Part shown: positions 1-7,352 of the stretch, one piece after another
Position numbering within the stretch: the first letter of the stretch is position 1
How the letters are laid out: every line of letters begins with the position of its first letter
NCBI GenBank assembly: GCA_041558415.1
Contig: JBFFEY010000029.1
Coordinates: forward strand, 1-35,322
Reading direction: 5' to 3'
Length of the DNA stretch: 35,322 nucleotides
Source: SG8-39 sp041558415
GTDB taxonomy: Bacteria > Pseudomonadota > Gammaproteobacteria > Burkholderiales > SG8-39
Translations under genes and position numbers: made by a program
Notes under the pieces: model-generated
What the model was told of the DNA's origin: nothing
Databases searched by the model: none
What the model saw: only the letters and a program-made list of their open reading frames with translations

Positions 1-156
1 GAGACGCACGAGTACACCGACATGTACCCGGGCATGGCGAAGACCGCGCGCGACGAGGGCTTCGGCGAGATTGCCGACTGGTTCGAGACGCTGGCCAAGG
101 CCGAGCGCAGCCACGCCAACCGCTTCCAGAAGGCGCTCGACGCGCTCGCCGACTGA
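1..156 (+). CDS. Rubrerythrin, C-terminal fragment
   Basis: The reading frame is open from the first base to TGA at 154-156, giving the last 51 residues of a protein whose start lies before the window. It contains the ligand patterns of a ferritin-like di-iron four-helix bundle: an ETHEY segment at the left edge and an AERSHANRF segment (ExxH) near the end. These match the C-terminal half of rubrerythrin, a cytoplasmic non-haem di-iron protein of peroxide defence. No rubredoxin-like CxxC knot follows, so this is either a short rubrerythrin or one with the rubredoxin part upstream. Rubrerythrin next to a DUF3501 gene is a common proteobacterial pairing. The family call is good; the exact subtype cannot be seen. 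Confidence 0.8.
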   Translation, partial: ETHEYTDMYPGMAKTARDEGFGEIADWFETLAKAERSHANRFQKALDALAD

Positions 157-236
157 GTCGCGCGGGCACGCCCTCGCAGCGCGCGCAGTGCGCGACCGGG
201 CTGGGATAACGCAGACCTCACACGCAACACACTGAC

Positions 237-821
237 ATGACCCAGATAGCTAGAGAAAGCCTGCTTTCGCTCGAGGCCTATGCCAAGGAGCGCAAGGCCT
301 TCCGCGCGCGTGTCATGGCGCACAAGCAGCGTCGCAGCGTCCGGCTGGGCGCCCACGTGACACTGCTGTTCGAGGACGAGCTCACGATTCGTTATCAGGT
401 GCAGGAGATGCTCCGCATCGAGCGGATTTTCGAAGAGGAGGGCATCCAGGACGAACTCGATGCCTACAACCCGCTGATTCCAGATGGCAGCAACTGGAAA
501 GCCACGATGCTCATCGAGTACCCCGACGTTGGCGAGCGTCAGCGCATGCTTGCCAAGCTCAAGGGCATCGAAGATCGGGTCTGGATCCAGGTGGAAGGCT
601 GCGACCGGGTGTACGCAATCGCCGACGAGGACCTTGAGCGCGAGAACGCGGAAAAGACATCCTCGGTGCACTTTCTGCGTTTCGAGTTGACCGAGGAAAT
701 GCGCAAGGCCGTGAAATACGGCGTCGGGCTCGCGATGGGCGTCGACCACCCCGAGTACCGGGTGCCGCTCGACCCGGTGCCCGCGGAAGCGCGCGCCGCC
801 CTGGCGGCGGACCTTGCGTAG
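237..821 (+). CDS. DUF3501 family protein
   Basis: A 194-residue protein matching the DUF3501 family over its whole length, with the recognisable segments LRIERIFEEEGIQDEL, YNPLIPDGSNWKATM and a conserved end around MGVDHPEYRV. There is no signal peptide or membrane segment, so it is probably cytoplasmic. The function is unknown. In many proteobacteria DUF3501 genes sit beside rubrerythrin and an iron-sulfur (heterodisulfide-reductase-like) protein, so a role in redox or oxidative stress is inferred from neighbours only. The ATG at 237 has no clear Shine-Dalgarno sequence. The stop overlaps the TTG start of the next gene by 8 nt, implying co-translation. Confidence 0.85.
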   Translation: MTQIARESLLSLEAYAKERKAFRARVMAHKQRRSVRLGAHVTLLFEDELTIRYQVQEMLRIERIFEEEGIQDELDAYNPLIPDGSNWKATMLIEYPDVGERQRMLAKLKGIEDRVWIQVEGCDRVYAIADEDLERENAEKTSSVHFLRFELTEEMRKAVKYGVGLAMGVDHPEYRVPLDPVPAEARAALAADLA

Positions 822-1371
822 CGCCGCGCGCGGGCTGGCCAGCGGTCTGCTCGCCGCACTGCTGGCCTTGTCCTGCGGTGCCGCGCAGTCGCAGATCAAT
901 ATTCGCTTCGGCGAGCACCAGGACGAAGAGGCGCCGAAGCCGCAACGCGACGCCGAAGGGGTGGTGCCGCCGGCCTATCCGCAGGAAAAGGACTTCGTCG
1001 CGTTCTTCGTCAGCGCTGCGAACGCGTTCGACTTCTTCATCGACGGTACTTCGATCGGCATCGAAGGTGGCATCGTTCGGTACACGGTGATCGCGCGCAG
1101 CCCGGACGGGGTCGAAAACGTGAGCTACGAGGCGATTCGCTGCGGCTCGAGCGAATACCGGATTTACGCCATCGGGCACGGCGACCGCAGCTGGGCCGGA
1201 CGAACGACGCCCTGGCGGGCGATCACGCCGAAAAGCGTGCAGCGTTGGCGCCACGCACTGCTACGCGATTACTTTTGCCCGGGCGGCGCGCCGATCCTGA
1301 CGGTGGAGGAGGGAATTGAGGCACTGCGTCGCGGCCGTCATCCGTCGCTCGACCGGAGCGACCGTTTCTGA
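814..1371 (+). CDS. CNP1-like family exported protein
   Basis: A 185-residue protein resembling the CNP1-like family known mainly from betaproteobacteria; its function is unknown. Residues 1-25 form a signal peptide (Arg near the start, hydrophobic run GLLAALLALSC, then GAAQSQ), so it is probably periplasmic. The Cys at the end of the hydrophobic run might be a lipidation site, but the lipobox is poor and signal peptidase I cleavage near AQS is as likely. The body carries FFVSAANAFDFFIDGTS and an RCGSSEYRIYAIG segment. The start must be the TTG at 814 because no later ATG keeps the signal peptide. It overlaps the DUF3501 stop. The gene converges with proB. Confidence 0.75.
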   Translation: MRSAARGLASGLLAALLALSCGAAQSQINIRFGEHQDEEAPKPQRDAEGVVPPAYPQEKDFVAFFVSAANAFDFFIDGTSIGIEGGIVRYTVIARSPDGVENVSYEAIRCGSSEYRIYAIGHGDRSWAGRTTPWRAITPKSVQRWRHALLRDYFCPGGAPILTVEEGIEALRRGRHPSLDRSDRF

Positions 1372-1383
1372 GGCGCTGCGGCC

Positions 1384-2502
1384 CTAGAGCAGCACCAGAT
1401 TGTCGCGGTGGATCAGCTCGGGCTCGTCGACGTAGCCGAGTAGGGTCTCGATCTCGCTCGATGCGCGGCGCATGATGATGCGGGCTTCGCCCGCGGCGTA
1501 ATTGACCAGGCCGCGCGCGATCTCGCGCCCGTCCGGGTCGAGGCAGGCAACCGCCTCGCCGCGCTCGAAGGTTCCGCGTACGCCCGTCACGCCGATCGGC
1601 AGCAGGCTCTTACCGTCACGCACTAGCGCGGTGACCGCGCCGGCATCCAGCACCAGCTGACCAGCGACCGTCAGGTGGTCCGCGAGCCATTGCTTGCGGG
1701 CGGTCATCGGCGCCGTCGAGGCTTCCAGCAGCGTCCCCAGCTGCTCGCCTTGCGCCAGGCGCACGAGCACATCGGGTTCATGCCCGGACGCGATGACTGT
1801 GTGCGCGCCACTGCGTGCGGCGCGCTTGGCGGCCAGCACCTTGGTCAGCATGCCGCCTTTCGCAATGCGCGAACCGGCACCGCCTGCGATCACCTCGAGC
1901 CGCGGGTCGCCGGCCCGCGCGCGCTCGATCAAGGGAGCCTCCCGCACGCGCCGTGGATCCGCCTCATGAAGGCCATGCTGGTCCGTGAGAATCACCAGAA
2001 CGTCGGCCTCCACCAGGTTCGTCACCAGCGCGCCCAGCGTATCGTTGTCGCCGAACTTGATCTCGTCGGTCACCACGGTGTCGTTTTCGTTGATCACCGG
2101 GATCACCCCGAGGCCGAGCAGCGTACGCAGCGTCGAGCGCGCATTGAGATAGCGCTGCCGGTCGGTCATGTCGGCATGCGTCAGCAGGATCTGCGCGGTG
2201 GCGAGGCCGTGTTCGCGGAAACAGGTCTCGTAGCACTGCACCAAGCCCATCTGGCCAACCGCTGCCGCCGCCTGCAGTTCGTGCAGCGCGTGGGGCCGTC
2301 GCGGCAGCGCAAGACGTTGCAGGCCCTCGGCGATCGCGCCGCTCGACACGAGCACCGAACGCTTGCCCAATTGCCGCAGACGGGCAATCTGCGTCGCCCA
2401 ACGCGCGATCGACGCGACATCGAGGCCACGTCCATCGTTGGTGACGAGCGACGAACCGACCTTGACGACCAGCGTTCTCGCGCTTGCAACCGGCCCGGAC
2501 AT
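1384..2502 (-). CDS. proB: Glutamate 5-kinase
   Basis: A 372-residue protein, the normal length for ProB. It phosphorylates glutamate to glutamyl 5-phosphate, the first and usually feedback-inhibited step of proline synthesis. The amino-acid-kinase domain spans about residues 10-255, with the nucleotide-binding KVGSSL at 14-19, SSGAIAEG near 53 and NENDTV in the substrate region. A C-terminal PUA domain follows from about residue 285. It starts at ATG 2502, 12 nt after the obgE stop, so it is the last gene of the rplU-rpmA-obgE-proB unit, an order common in betaproteobacteria. The partner proA is not in the window. Confidence 0.96.
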   Translation of the reverse strand: MSGPVASARTLVVKVGSSLVTNDGRGLDVASIARWATQIARLRQLGKRSVLVSSGAIAEGLQRLALPRRPHALHELQAAAAVGQMGLVQCYETCFREHGLATAQILLTHADMTDRQRYLNARSTLRTLLGLGVIPVINENDTVVTDEIKFGDNDTLGALVTNLVEADVLVILTDQHGLHEADPRRVREAPLIERARAGDPRLEVIAGGAGSRIAKGGMLTKVLAAKRAARSGAHTVIASGHEPDVLVRLAQGEQLGTLLEASTAPMTARKQWLADHLTVAGQLVLDAGAVTALVRDGKSLLPIGVTGVRGTFERGEAVACLDPDGREIARGLVNYAAGEARIIMRRASSEIETLLGYVDEPELIHRDNLVLL

Positions 2503-2514
2503 TGCGCCTCCGTT

Positions 2515-3552
2515 TCAGGCGGCGCGGCGCCGCGCGCGCGCGGGCGGCGCCTGTAGGAAGCGGTGCGCGGCTGCGCAAAGCTCGCGACAGCCTTCGCCGG
2601 TCAGCGCAGAAACCTTGAACCATGGGCCTTTCCAGCGCAGCTTGCGCAGCACGGCGCGGATGCGTTCATCCGCCGCCCGGTCGTCGAGGAGATCCGTCTT
2701 GTTGAACACCAGCCAGCGCGCCTTACGGTACAGCGTCGGATCATACTTCTTCAGTTCCAGTGCCAGGGCCCGTACGTCCTGCACCGGGTCCGTGTCCGGC
2801 GCCTGCGGCGCGATATCCACCAGGTGCAGCAGCAGGCGCGTACGCGCGAGGTGCCGCAGGAACTGGTGCCCCAGGCCTGCGCCTTCAGCCGCGCCGCGAA
2901 TCAGACCGGGGATGTCGGCGATCACGAAGCTCGCATCGTGGCCGAGCCGCACGACCCCGAGCGAGGGATTGAGCGTGGTGAAGGGATATTCGGCCACCTT
3001 CGGCCGCGCCGCGGAAACCGCGCGCAGGAAAGTCGATTTCCCCGCATTCGGCAGTCCGAGCAGGCCGACGTCGGCAAGCACGCGCAGCTCGAGCGCGAGC
3101 TCGCGCTGCTCGCCGGGCTGGCCGCGCGTAAACTGGCGAGGGGCGCGGTTCACGCTCGACTTGAAGTGGATGTTGCCGAGCCCTCCGGCGCCACCCTTCG
3201 CCAGCAGTACGCGCTCGCCAGCTGCGGTGAGGTCGCCGATCAGATCGCCGCTCGCCGCGTCGCGGATCAGGGTGCCGATCGGCATGCGCAGTTCGACGTC
3301 GCGCCCGGCCCGGCCGTTGCAGTCCGAACCCATGCCCTTGCCGCCGTGGGTTGCGCGATGAATGCGCGCATAGCGGTAGTCGATCAGGGTGTTGAGATTA
3401 CGGTCGGCGACCGCCCAGACACTGCCACCGCGTCCGCCATCGCCGCCATCCGGGCCGCCGCGCGGGACGTACTTTTCGCGGCGGAAGCTCGCCACCCCGT
3501 CACCGCCGTGGCCCGCGTGGACCTGGATCCTGGCTTCGTCGATGAACTTCAC
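2515..3552 (-). CDS. obgE: Obg-family GTPase ObgE/CgtA
   Basis: A 345-residue Obg GTPase acting in 50S subunit maturation and stress responses. The glycine-rich Obg fold occupies residues 1-158. The GTPase domain has G1 GLPNAGKST at 166-174, G3 DIPG at 213-216 and G4 NKTD near 285. The chain ends in a short basic tail (RARRRAA) where other family members carry a variable C-terminal domain. The start is GTG at 3552, fixed by the conserved MKFIDEA N-terminus, and no good Shine-Dalgarno sequence precedes it. An intrinsic terminator lies between rpmA and this gene, so expression probably depends on read-through or an unseen promoter. Confidence 0.97.
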   Translation of the reverse strand: MKFIDEARIQVHAGHGGDGVASFRREKYVPRGGPDGGDGGRGGSVWAVADRNLNTLIDYRYARIHRATHGGKGMGSDCNGRAGRDVELRMPIGTLIRDAASGDLIGDLTAAGERVLLAKGGAGGLGNIHFKSSVNRAPRQFTRGQPGEQRELALELRVLADVGLLGLPNAGKSTFLRAVSAARPKVAEYPFTTLNPSLGVVRLGHDASFVIADIPGLIRGAAEGAGLGHQFLRHLARTRLLLHLVDIAPQAPDTDPVQDVRALALELKKYDPTLYRKARWLVFNKTDLLDDRAADERIRAVLRKLRWKGPWFKVSALTGEGCRELCAAAHRFLQAPPARARRRAA

Positions 3553-3566
3553 GGCGCGGCTTGCGA

Positions 3567-3601
3567 AAAGAAAAAGGCCCTACCGCATGCGATAGGGCCT
3601 T
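3567..3601 (-). terminator. Intrinsic terminator between rpmA and obgE
   Basis: On the minus strand the arms AAGGCCCTA and TAGGGCCTT (plus-strand 3593-3601 and 3574-3582) form a perfect 9-bp stem around a 10-nt loop. The stem is followed directly by a T-rich tract, TTTTTCTTTTC. This is a textbook Rho-independent terminator 20 nt past the rpmA stop. It probably sets the ratio of ribosomal-protein to obgE-proB transcript. Confidence 0.9.
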
Positions 3602-3620
3602 GCCTGCGAGGCGTGGCAGC

Positions 3621-3875
3621 TCAGCCCAGCACGCTCACGATTTTCTTGTTCGCCGGGCCGGCCACGGAATACTCGACCCGCCCCATCGCCTTGGCAAACA
3701 GCGTGTGGTCGCGGCCGATGCCCACGTTGCGGCCGGGATGCACCCGCGTTCCCCGCTGGCGCACCAGGATCTGCCCGGCATTGACCTGCTGGCCGCCGAA
3801 TACCTTGATGCCGAGCCGCTTTGCCTGCGAATCGCGGCCGTTGCGTGAACTACCGCCTGCCTTTTTGTGTGCCAT
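3621..3875 (-). CDS. rpmA: 50S ribosomal protein L27
   Basis: An 84-residue L27 of normal length beginning MAHKKAGGSSRNGRDSQ, with the conserved GG.VNAGQILVRQRGT core. L27 sits next to the peptidyl-transferase centre of the large subunit. It lacks the cleavable N-terminal extension of Firmicutes L27. It lies 31 nt downstream of rplU on the same transcript and is followed by an intrinsic terminator. The ATG is preceded by a purine stretch GGGACAG. Confidence 0.98.
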   Translation of the reverse strand: MAHKKAGGSSRNGRDSQAKRLGIKVFGGQQVNAGQILVRQRGTRVHPGRNVGIGRDHTLFAKAMGRVEYSVAGPANKKIVSVLG

Positions 3876-3906
3876 GTCTGTCCCGTCGTCGGTTGCGTGT
3901 CCCGGC

Positions 3907-4221
3907 TCAGGCCGAAACGATTTCGTCGATGCGCACCTCGGTGTAATTCTGCCGGTGGCCCTGGTGCTTCTGATAGTGCTTGCGCCGACGCAGCTTGAAG
4001 ATCTTCACCTTGTCACCGCGGCCGTGCCCGATGACTGTCGCCTTGACCTGCGCGCCCGGCAGGGTCGGGGTGCCGAGCTTGACGGCTTCGCCCTCGCCCA
4101 CCATCAGCACCTCGCCGAAGGACACCGGCGCCCCGACTTCCGCGGCCAGCGCCTCGACGCGCAGCTGCCCGCCTGGCTCGACGCGATACTGTTTGCCGCC
4201 CGTTTTGATCACCGCATACAT
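3907..4221 (-). CDS. rplU: 50S ribosomal protein L21
   Basis: A 104-residue L21 starting MYAVIKTGGKQYRV, with the conserved KVKIFKLRRRKHYQKHQGHRQ segment (a 23S rRNA contact) and ending TEVRIDEIVSA. The frame is open further upstream, but the family N-terminus fixes the start at ATG 4221. First gene of the rplU-rpmA-obgE-proB cluster, transcribed from a good promoter at 4263-4292. Confidence 0.98.
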   Translation of the reverse strand: MYAVIKTGGKQYRVEPGGQLRVEALAAEVGAPVSFGEVLMVGEGEAVKLGTPTLPGAQVKATVIGHGRGDKVKIFKLRRRKHYQKHQGHRQNYTEVRIDEIVSA

Positions 4222-4262
4222 AGGACGATCCGTGTTCCGTAATTCGAGTGCAAAGGGCTGAA

Positions 4263-4292
4263 ATTCTAAAGGAAACCCGGCGCTCGCGTCAA
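4263..4292 (-). promoter_or_regulatory. Promoter of the rplU operon
   Basis: Minus-strand TTGACG (plus 4287-4292) and TAGAAT (plus 4263-4268) are separated by 18 nt, each matching five of six consensus positions. Transcription would start near 4256, giving an rplU leader of about 35 nt. This is one of the best sigma-70 promoters in the window. Confidence 0.75.
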
Positions 4293-4350
4293 AGCATCCT
4301 GTGCTAAGCTTCGCGGCCGTCCCCGGGGGCCCCCGGCGGCGCTCCGCCCG

Positions 4351-5319
4351 ATGGATTTCCCCCCCGTTCTTGCACCGATCGCCGACCAGATGCAGCGCGT
4401 CGCCGCGGTCATCCGCGAGCGGCTGGCATCCGACGTGGTGCTCGTGCGGCAGGTCGCCGCGCACATCGTCGATGGCGGTGGCAAGCGGCTACGCCCTGCC
4501 CTGCTGCTGCTCGCCGCGGAGGCCGCCGGGGCGCGCAGCGAGGCGCGCTACACGCTCGCGGCCGTGGTCGAATTTATCCACACGGCGACCCTGCTGCACG
4601 ACGACGTGGTCGACGTTTCGCAGCTGCGACGCGGGCGCGCGACCGCGAACGCGTCCTTCGGCAACGCGGCCGCGGTGCTGGTCGGCGATTTTCTGTACTC
4701 GCGAGCCTTCCAGATGATGGTCGGCGTCAATGACATGCGGGTGATGCAGGTACTAGCGGACGCCACCAACACGATCGCGGAGGGCGAGGTCCTGCAACTG
4801 ATGAACTGCCACGACCCCGAGGTCGACGAGCAGCGCTACCTCGAGGTCGTGCGGCGCAAGACGGCAAAGCTGTTCGAGGCTTCAGCGCGGCTCGGCGGCG
4901 TCCTCGGACGTGCGCCGCAGGCGGTCGAGGAGGGGCTTGCACGCTACGGCATGCATTTGGGCACCGCGTTCCAGCTGATCGATGACGTACTTGACTACTC
5001 GGGCAACCCGGAGACCATCGGCAAGAGCCTGGGCGACGACCTCGCGGAAGGCAAGCCGACGCTGCCGCTCATCCGGGTCATGCGCGAGGGGCCGCCGCAG
5101 GCGGCCGAGCGGGTGCGACGCGCAATCATCGACGGCAGCCGGGAAGATTTTCCCGCGGTATTGGATTCGATCCGGGAGTGCGGCGCGCTGGACGCGGCGC
5201 GCGCAGTGGCGCAACGCGAGGCCGATCTCGCCTGCGCCGCGCTAGACGCGGTGCCAGCCTCGGGCGCGCGGGATTCTCTGCTAGAATTGGCGGCCTTTTC
5301 AGTCACGCGTCGACAGTAG
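4351..5319 (+). CDS. ispB: Octaprenyl/polyprenyl diphosphate synthase
   Basis: A 322-residue trans-isoprenyl diphosphate synthase that makes the long side chain of ubiquinone from farnesyl and isopentenyl diphosphates. It shows GGGKRLRP near residue 46, the first aspartate-rich motif LLHDDVVD near 80, and the second motif FQLIDDVLDYSG near 208, followed by GKSLGDDLAEGKPTLPLI. Length fits IspB. The ATG at 4351 matches the family N-terminus (PIADQMQRVAAVIRERLASDV). No Shine-Dalgarno sequence is visible, and the perfect palindrome CCGGGGGCCCCCGG lies at 4323-4336, 14 nt before the start. Divergent from rplU. Chain length is inferred from genome context, not from sequence. Confidence 0.93.
   Translation: MDFPPVLAPIADQMQRVAAVIRERLASDVVLVRQVAAHIVDGGGKRLRPALLLLAAEAAGARSEARYTLAAVVEFIHTATLLHDDVVDVSQLRRGRATANASFGNAAAVLVGDFLYSRAFQMMVGVNDMRVMQVLADATNTIAEGEVLQLMNCHDPEVDEQRYLEVVRRKTAKLFEASARLGGVLGRAPQAVEEGLARYGMHLGTAFQLIDDVLDYSGNPETIGKSLGDDLAEGKPTLPLIRVMREGPPQAAERVRRAIIDGSREDFPAVLDSIRECGALDAARAVAQREADLACAALDAVPASGARDSLLELAAFSVTRRQ
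5279..5287 (+). promoter_or_regulatory. Extended -10 element, probable tRNA-Pro promoter
   Basis: TG-C-TAGAAT within the 3' end of ispB, followed by a GC-rich discriminator (TGGCGGCC). It lies about 50 nt upstream of the mature tRNA 5' end. No convincing -35 hexamer is present at the right distance, as is usual for extended -10 promoters. The link to the tRNA is inferred from position. Confidence 0.45.
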
Positions 5320-5345
5320 CAACCCGTTGCGGCGCGGCCTCGATT

Positions 5346-5422
5346 CGGGGTGTAGCTCAGCCTGGTAGAGTACTGCGTTCGGGACGCAGGTGTCGGAGGT
5401 TCAAATCCTCTCACCCCGACCA
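5346..5422 (+). tRNA. tRNA-Pro (CGG)
   Basis: A 77-nt tRNA including an encoded 3' CCA. The acceptor arms CGGGGTG and CACCCCG pair, a D-arm GCTC..GAGT follows, the anticodon stem CTGCG/CGCAG encloses the loop TTCGGGA with anticodon CGG at 5380-5382, and the T-arm is GGAGG TTCAAAT CCTC-like. It reads proline codon CCG, frequent in GC-rich genomes. It lies between ispB and the pil genes. No integrase or att-like duplication flanks it. Confidence 0.97.
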
Positions 5423-5491
5423 ACCCTCGTGTGCGCAGCGGCCCGGGCCGCCGACCGATGAGCCGGGCGGCGCGCGCGGCGCCGGGGCGCG

Positions 5492-5497
5492 CATAAT
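5492..5497 (+). promoter_or_regulatory. -10-like hexamer 8 nt before the PP0621-family ATG
   Basis: CATAAT (five of six to the consensus) ends 8 nt before the ATG at 5506. Transcription starting at the usual distance would begin at or next to the start codon. No Shine-Dalgarno sequence is present in the intervening bases. One of four such arrangements in the window. Confidence 0.4.
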
Positions 5498-5505
5498 CCG
5501 GCGTC

Positions 5506-5760
5506 ATGCTTAGAGTCGTTTTGCTACTGCTCGGCGTGATCGCACTCGTTTGGCTCGTGCGGCGTGCCTTCGATCCCACGGCGGGACGCAGCGACGGGGA
5601 CGGCGCGACGCGTCCCAAATCTGCCGGCCAGGTCGACGAACTGGTGCGCTGCGCGCATTGCGGCGTGCACGTGCCGCGCATCGAGGCGCAATCCCGCGAC
5701 GGCCGCTATTTCTGTAGTTCCGAGCACGCTAGGCTTGGCGGCGAGGAGGATCGGTCGTGA
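5506..5760 (+). CDS. PP0621 family protein
   Basis: An 84-residue small protein with one N-terminal membrane segment (residues 3-19) and a cytoplasmic or periplasmic domain holding a probable metal knot (C49, C52, C70, H74; CAHCG and YFCSSEH). This matches the PP0621 family, of unknown function, typically found directly upstream of the pilS sensor kinase in betaproteobacteria and Pseudomonas. Its TGA stop overlaps the GTG start of pilS (GTGA), so the two are translationally coupled. A link to PilS signalling or pilus regulation is inferred only from this conserved neighbourhood. Confidence 0.85.
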   Translation: MLRVVLLLLGVIALVWLVRRAFDPTAGRSDGDGATRPKSAGQVDELVRCAHCGVHVPRIEAQSRDGRYFCSSEHARLGGEEDRS

Positions 5761-7352
5761 ACGGGCCGGCGCATGCTGCGGCACGCCCGGGCGTCGAGTC
5801 GACGCCCGAATCGTTCTGGATCTCGCTGCGCTACTTCAATCTGTACCGCATCGTGATGGCGGGGCTGTTCCTCGCGGCCTCGCTCTACTATGAGGACGCG
5901 TTGAATCTGGGCTCCCACGGCATCGCGCGTTTTCGCACGATCTGCATGTGGTACCTGGCGTTCGGCATCGTATTTCACGGAGTCCTGCGCAATCTGCGCG
6001 ACCACTTCAACCTGCAGCTTTCGCTGCACGTGTCGCTCGACATTGTCGTGATCACGCTGCTGATGCACGCGAGCGGCGGGCTGCGCAGCGGCCTTGGCGT
6101 CATGCTGCTCATCTCGCTCATCGCCGCGGCACTGGTCGCGCCGCGACGGCTGACCTACCTGTACGCCGCGATGGCAAGCATCGCGCTATTGCTGGAGCAG
6201 ACCTACTGGACGCTGTTCAATGACGTGCCGACGGCCAACTATCTGCAGCCCGGCCTGCTCGCCATCGGCTACTTCGCCAGCGCCGGGGTGACCAACTGGT
6301 TGGCGCAGCGTGTCGCGGCGAACGAGCGCCTGGCACGTCAGCGCGGGCGCGAGCTCGAGACCCAGGTGCGGGTCAGCCAGCGGGTCATCGAGGAAATGCA
6401 CGAGGGTGTGGTGGTGCTCGATGGCGATGGCCGGGTCGTGCTGCACAACCCACAGGCGCAGCGCTTGCTCGGTCTGGATGCGGCGCGCGGGGCCGAGCTG
6501 GCGCAGGCGATTCCCGGATTTGCGCGCCTCTGGGAGGCCTGGCATGCCGGTGAGGTCGACGTCTCGCCGAGCGCGGACGTCTCGGTGCGCGGGCGCGAGG
6601 TGCGCTTGCGCGTGCTCGACGCGGGCACGGAGGACGACGTCAGCGTGCTTTCCGTGGAAGACCTGTCGCGCTCGCGCGAGCAGGCCCAGCAGCTCAAGCT
6701 CGCGGCTCTCGGCCGGCTCACGGCAAACATCGCGCACGAGATCCGTAACCCCCTGTCCGCGATCAGTCATGCCGCGGAGCTGCTCGCGGAAGAAAAGCGC
6801 GAGCCCGACCGCGTTCGGCTGAGCCGCATCATCAACGACAACACCCGCCGCCTCGAGCGCCTGGTTGCGGACGTGCTACAGCTCAACCGGCGCGACCGCG
6901 CGGTCCCGGAACGGGTGCACCTCAATGCCTGGCTGCTTGAGTTTCTCGAGGAATACGTTGCCAACGAGGGCGTGCCGCCCGAGCGCTTTCTTCTCGAATC
7001 GGCGCGCGACTGCTGGGTGAATTTTGACCGGGAGCATCTGCGCCAAGTGCTCTGGAACCTGTTGCGCAACGCGGTGCGATACTCGCCGGACGCGCCGCGC
7101 AGCATCCGCCTCATGCTTGGCGGTTACGCCGATCAAGTAGAATTAGGGGTGATCGACGCCGGCCCCGGCGTCTCGCCAGCGGATCAGGGCAACCTGTTCG
7201 AGCCATTCTTCACCACGGACAGCAAGGGCACGGGACTGGGTCTGTACCTTGCCCGCGAACTGTGCGCCGCGAACCGGGCGTCGCTCGAGTACGTCGACGA
7301 GGAGGTGGGCGCGCATTTCCGCATTCGTTGCACGGAGGCGCGTAGTGCATGA
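5757..7352 (+). CDS. pilS: PilS-type sensor histidine kinase
   Basis: A 531-residue membrane histidine kinase. About six hydrophobic segments occupy residues 25-190, followed by a PAS-like linker (EEMHEGVVVLDGDGRVV, near 215-235), the dimerisation/phosphoacceptor motif AHEIRNPLSAISHA with His327, and a HATPase domain with N box WNLLRNAVRYSP, DAGPGVS and GTGLGLYLARELC. This layout is that of PilS, which with PilR controls sigma-54-dependent pilin transcription. The start is GTG 5757, preceded by GAGGAGG at 5742-5748. Its stop overlaps the pilR ATG (ATGA). No pilA gene lies in the window. Confidence 0.93.
   Translation: MNGPAHAAARPGVESTPESFWISLRYFNLYRIVMAGLFLAASLYYEDALNLGSHGIARFRTICMWYLAFGIVFHGVLRNLRDHFNLQLSLHVSLDIVVITLLMHASGGLRSGLGVMLLISLIAAALVAPRRLTYLYAAMASIALLLEQTYWTLFNDVPTANYLQPGLLAIGYFASAGVTNWLAQRVAANERLARQRGRELETQVRVSQRVIEEMHEGVVVLDGDGRVVLHNPQAQRLLGLDAARGAELAQAIPGFARLWEAWHAGEVDVSPSADVSVRGREVRLRVLDAGTEDDVSVLSVEDLSRSREQAQQLKLAALGRLTANIAHEIRNPLSAISHAAELLAEEKREPDRVRLSRIINDNTRRLERLVADVLQLNRRDRAVPERVHLNAWLLEFLEEYVANEGVPPERFLLESARDCWVNFDREHLRQVLWNLLRNAVRYSPDAPRSIRLMLGGYADQVELGVIDAGPGVSPADQGNLFEPFFTTDSKGTGLGLYLARELCAANRASLEYVDEEVGAHFRIRCTEARSA

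Noticed and set aside
1375..1393. Hairpin GCTGC/GCAGC between CNP1-like and proB genes as a terminator
   Set aside because: Five base pairs with a 9-nt loop and no T tract; expected by chance in GC-rich DNA.
2563..4242. Plus-strand open frame of 559 codons opposite obgE, rpmA and rplU
   Set aside because: It runs antisense through three well-identified genes, has Arg/Ala/His-rich composition typical of GC-rich shadow frames, and shows no domain I recognise.
5346..5422. tRNA-Pro as an integration site of a mobile element
   Set aside because: No integrase, no repeated tRNA 3' end downstream, and both flanks are ordinary core genes.
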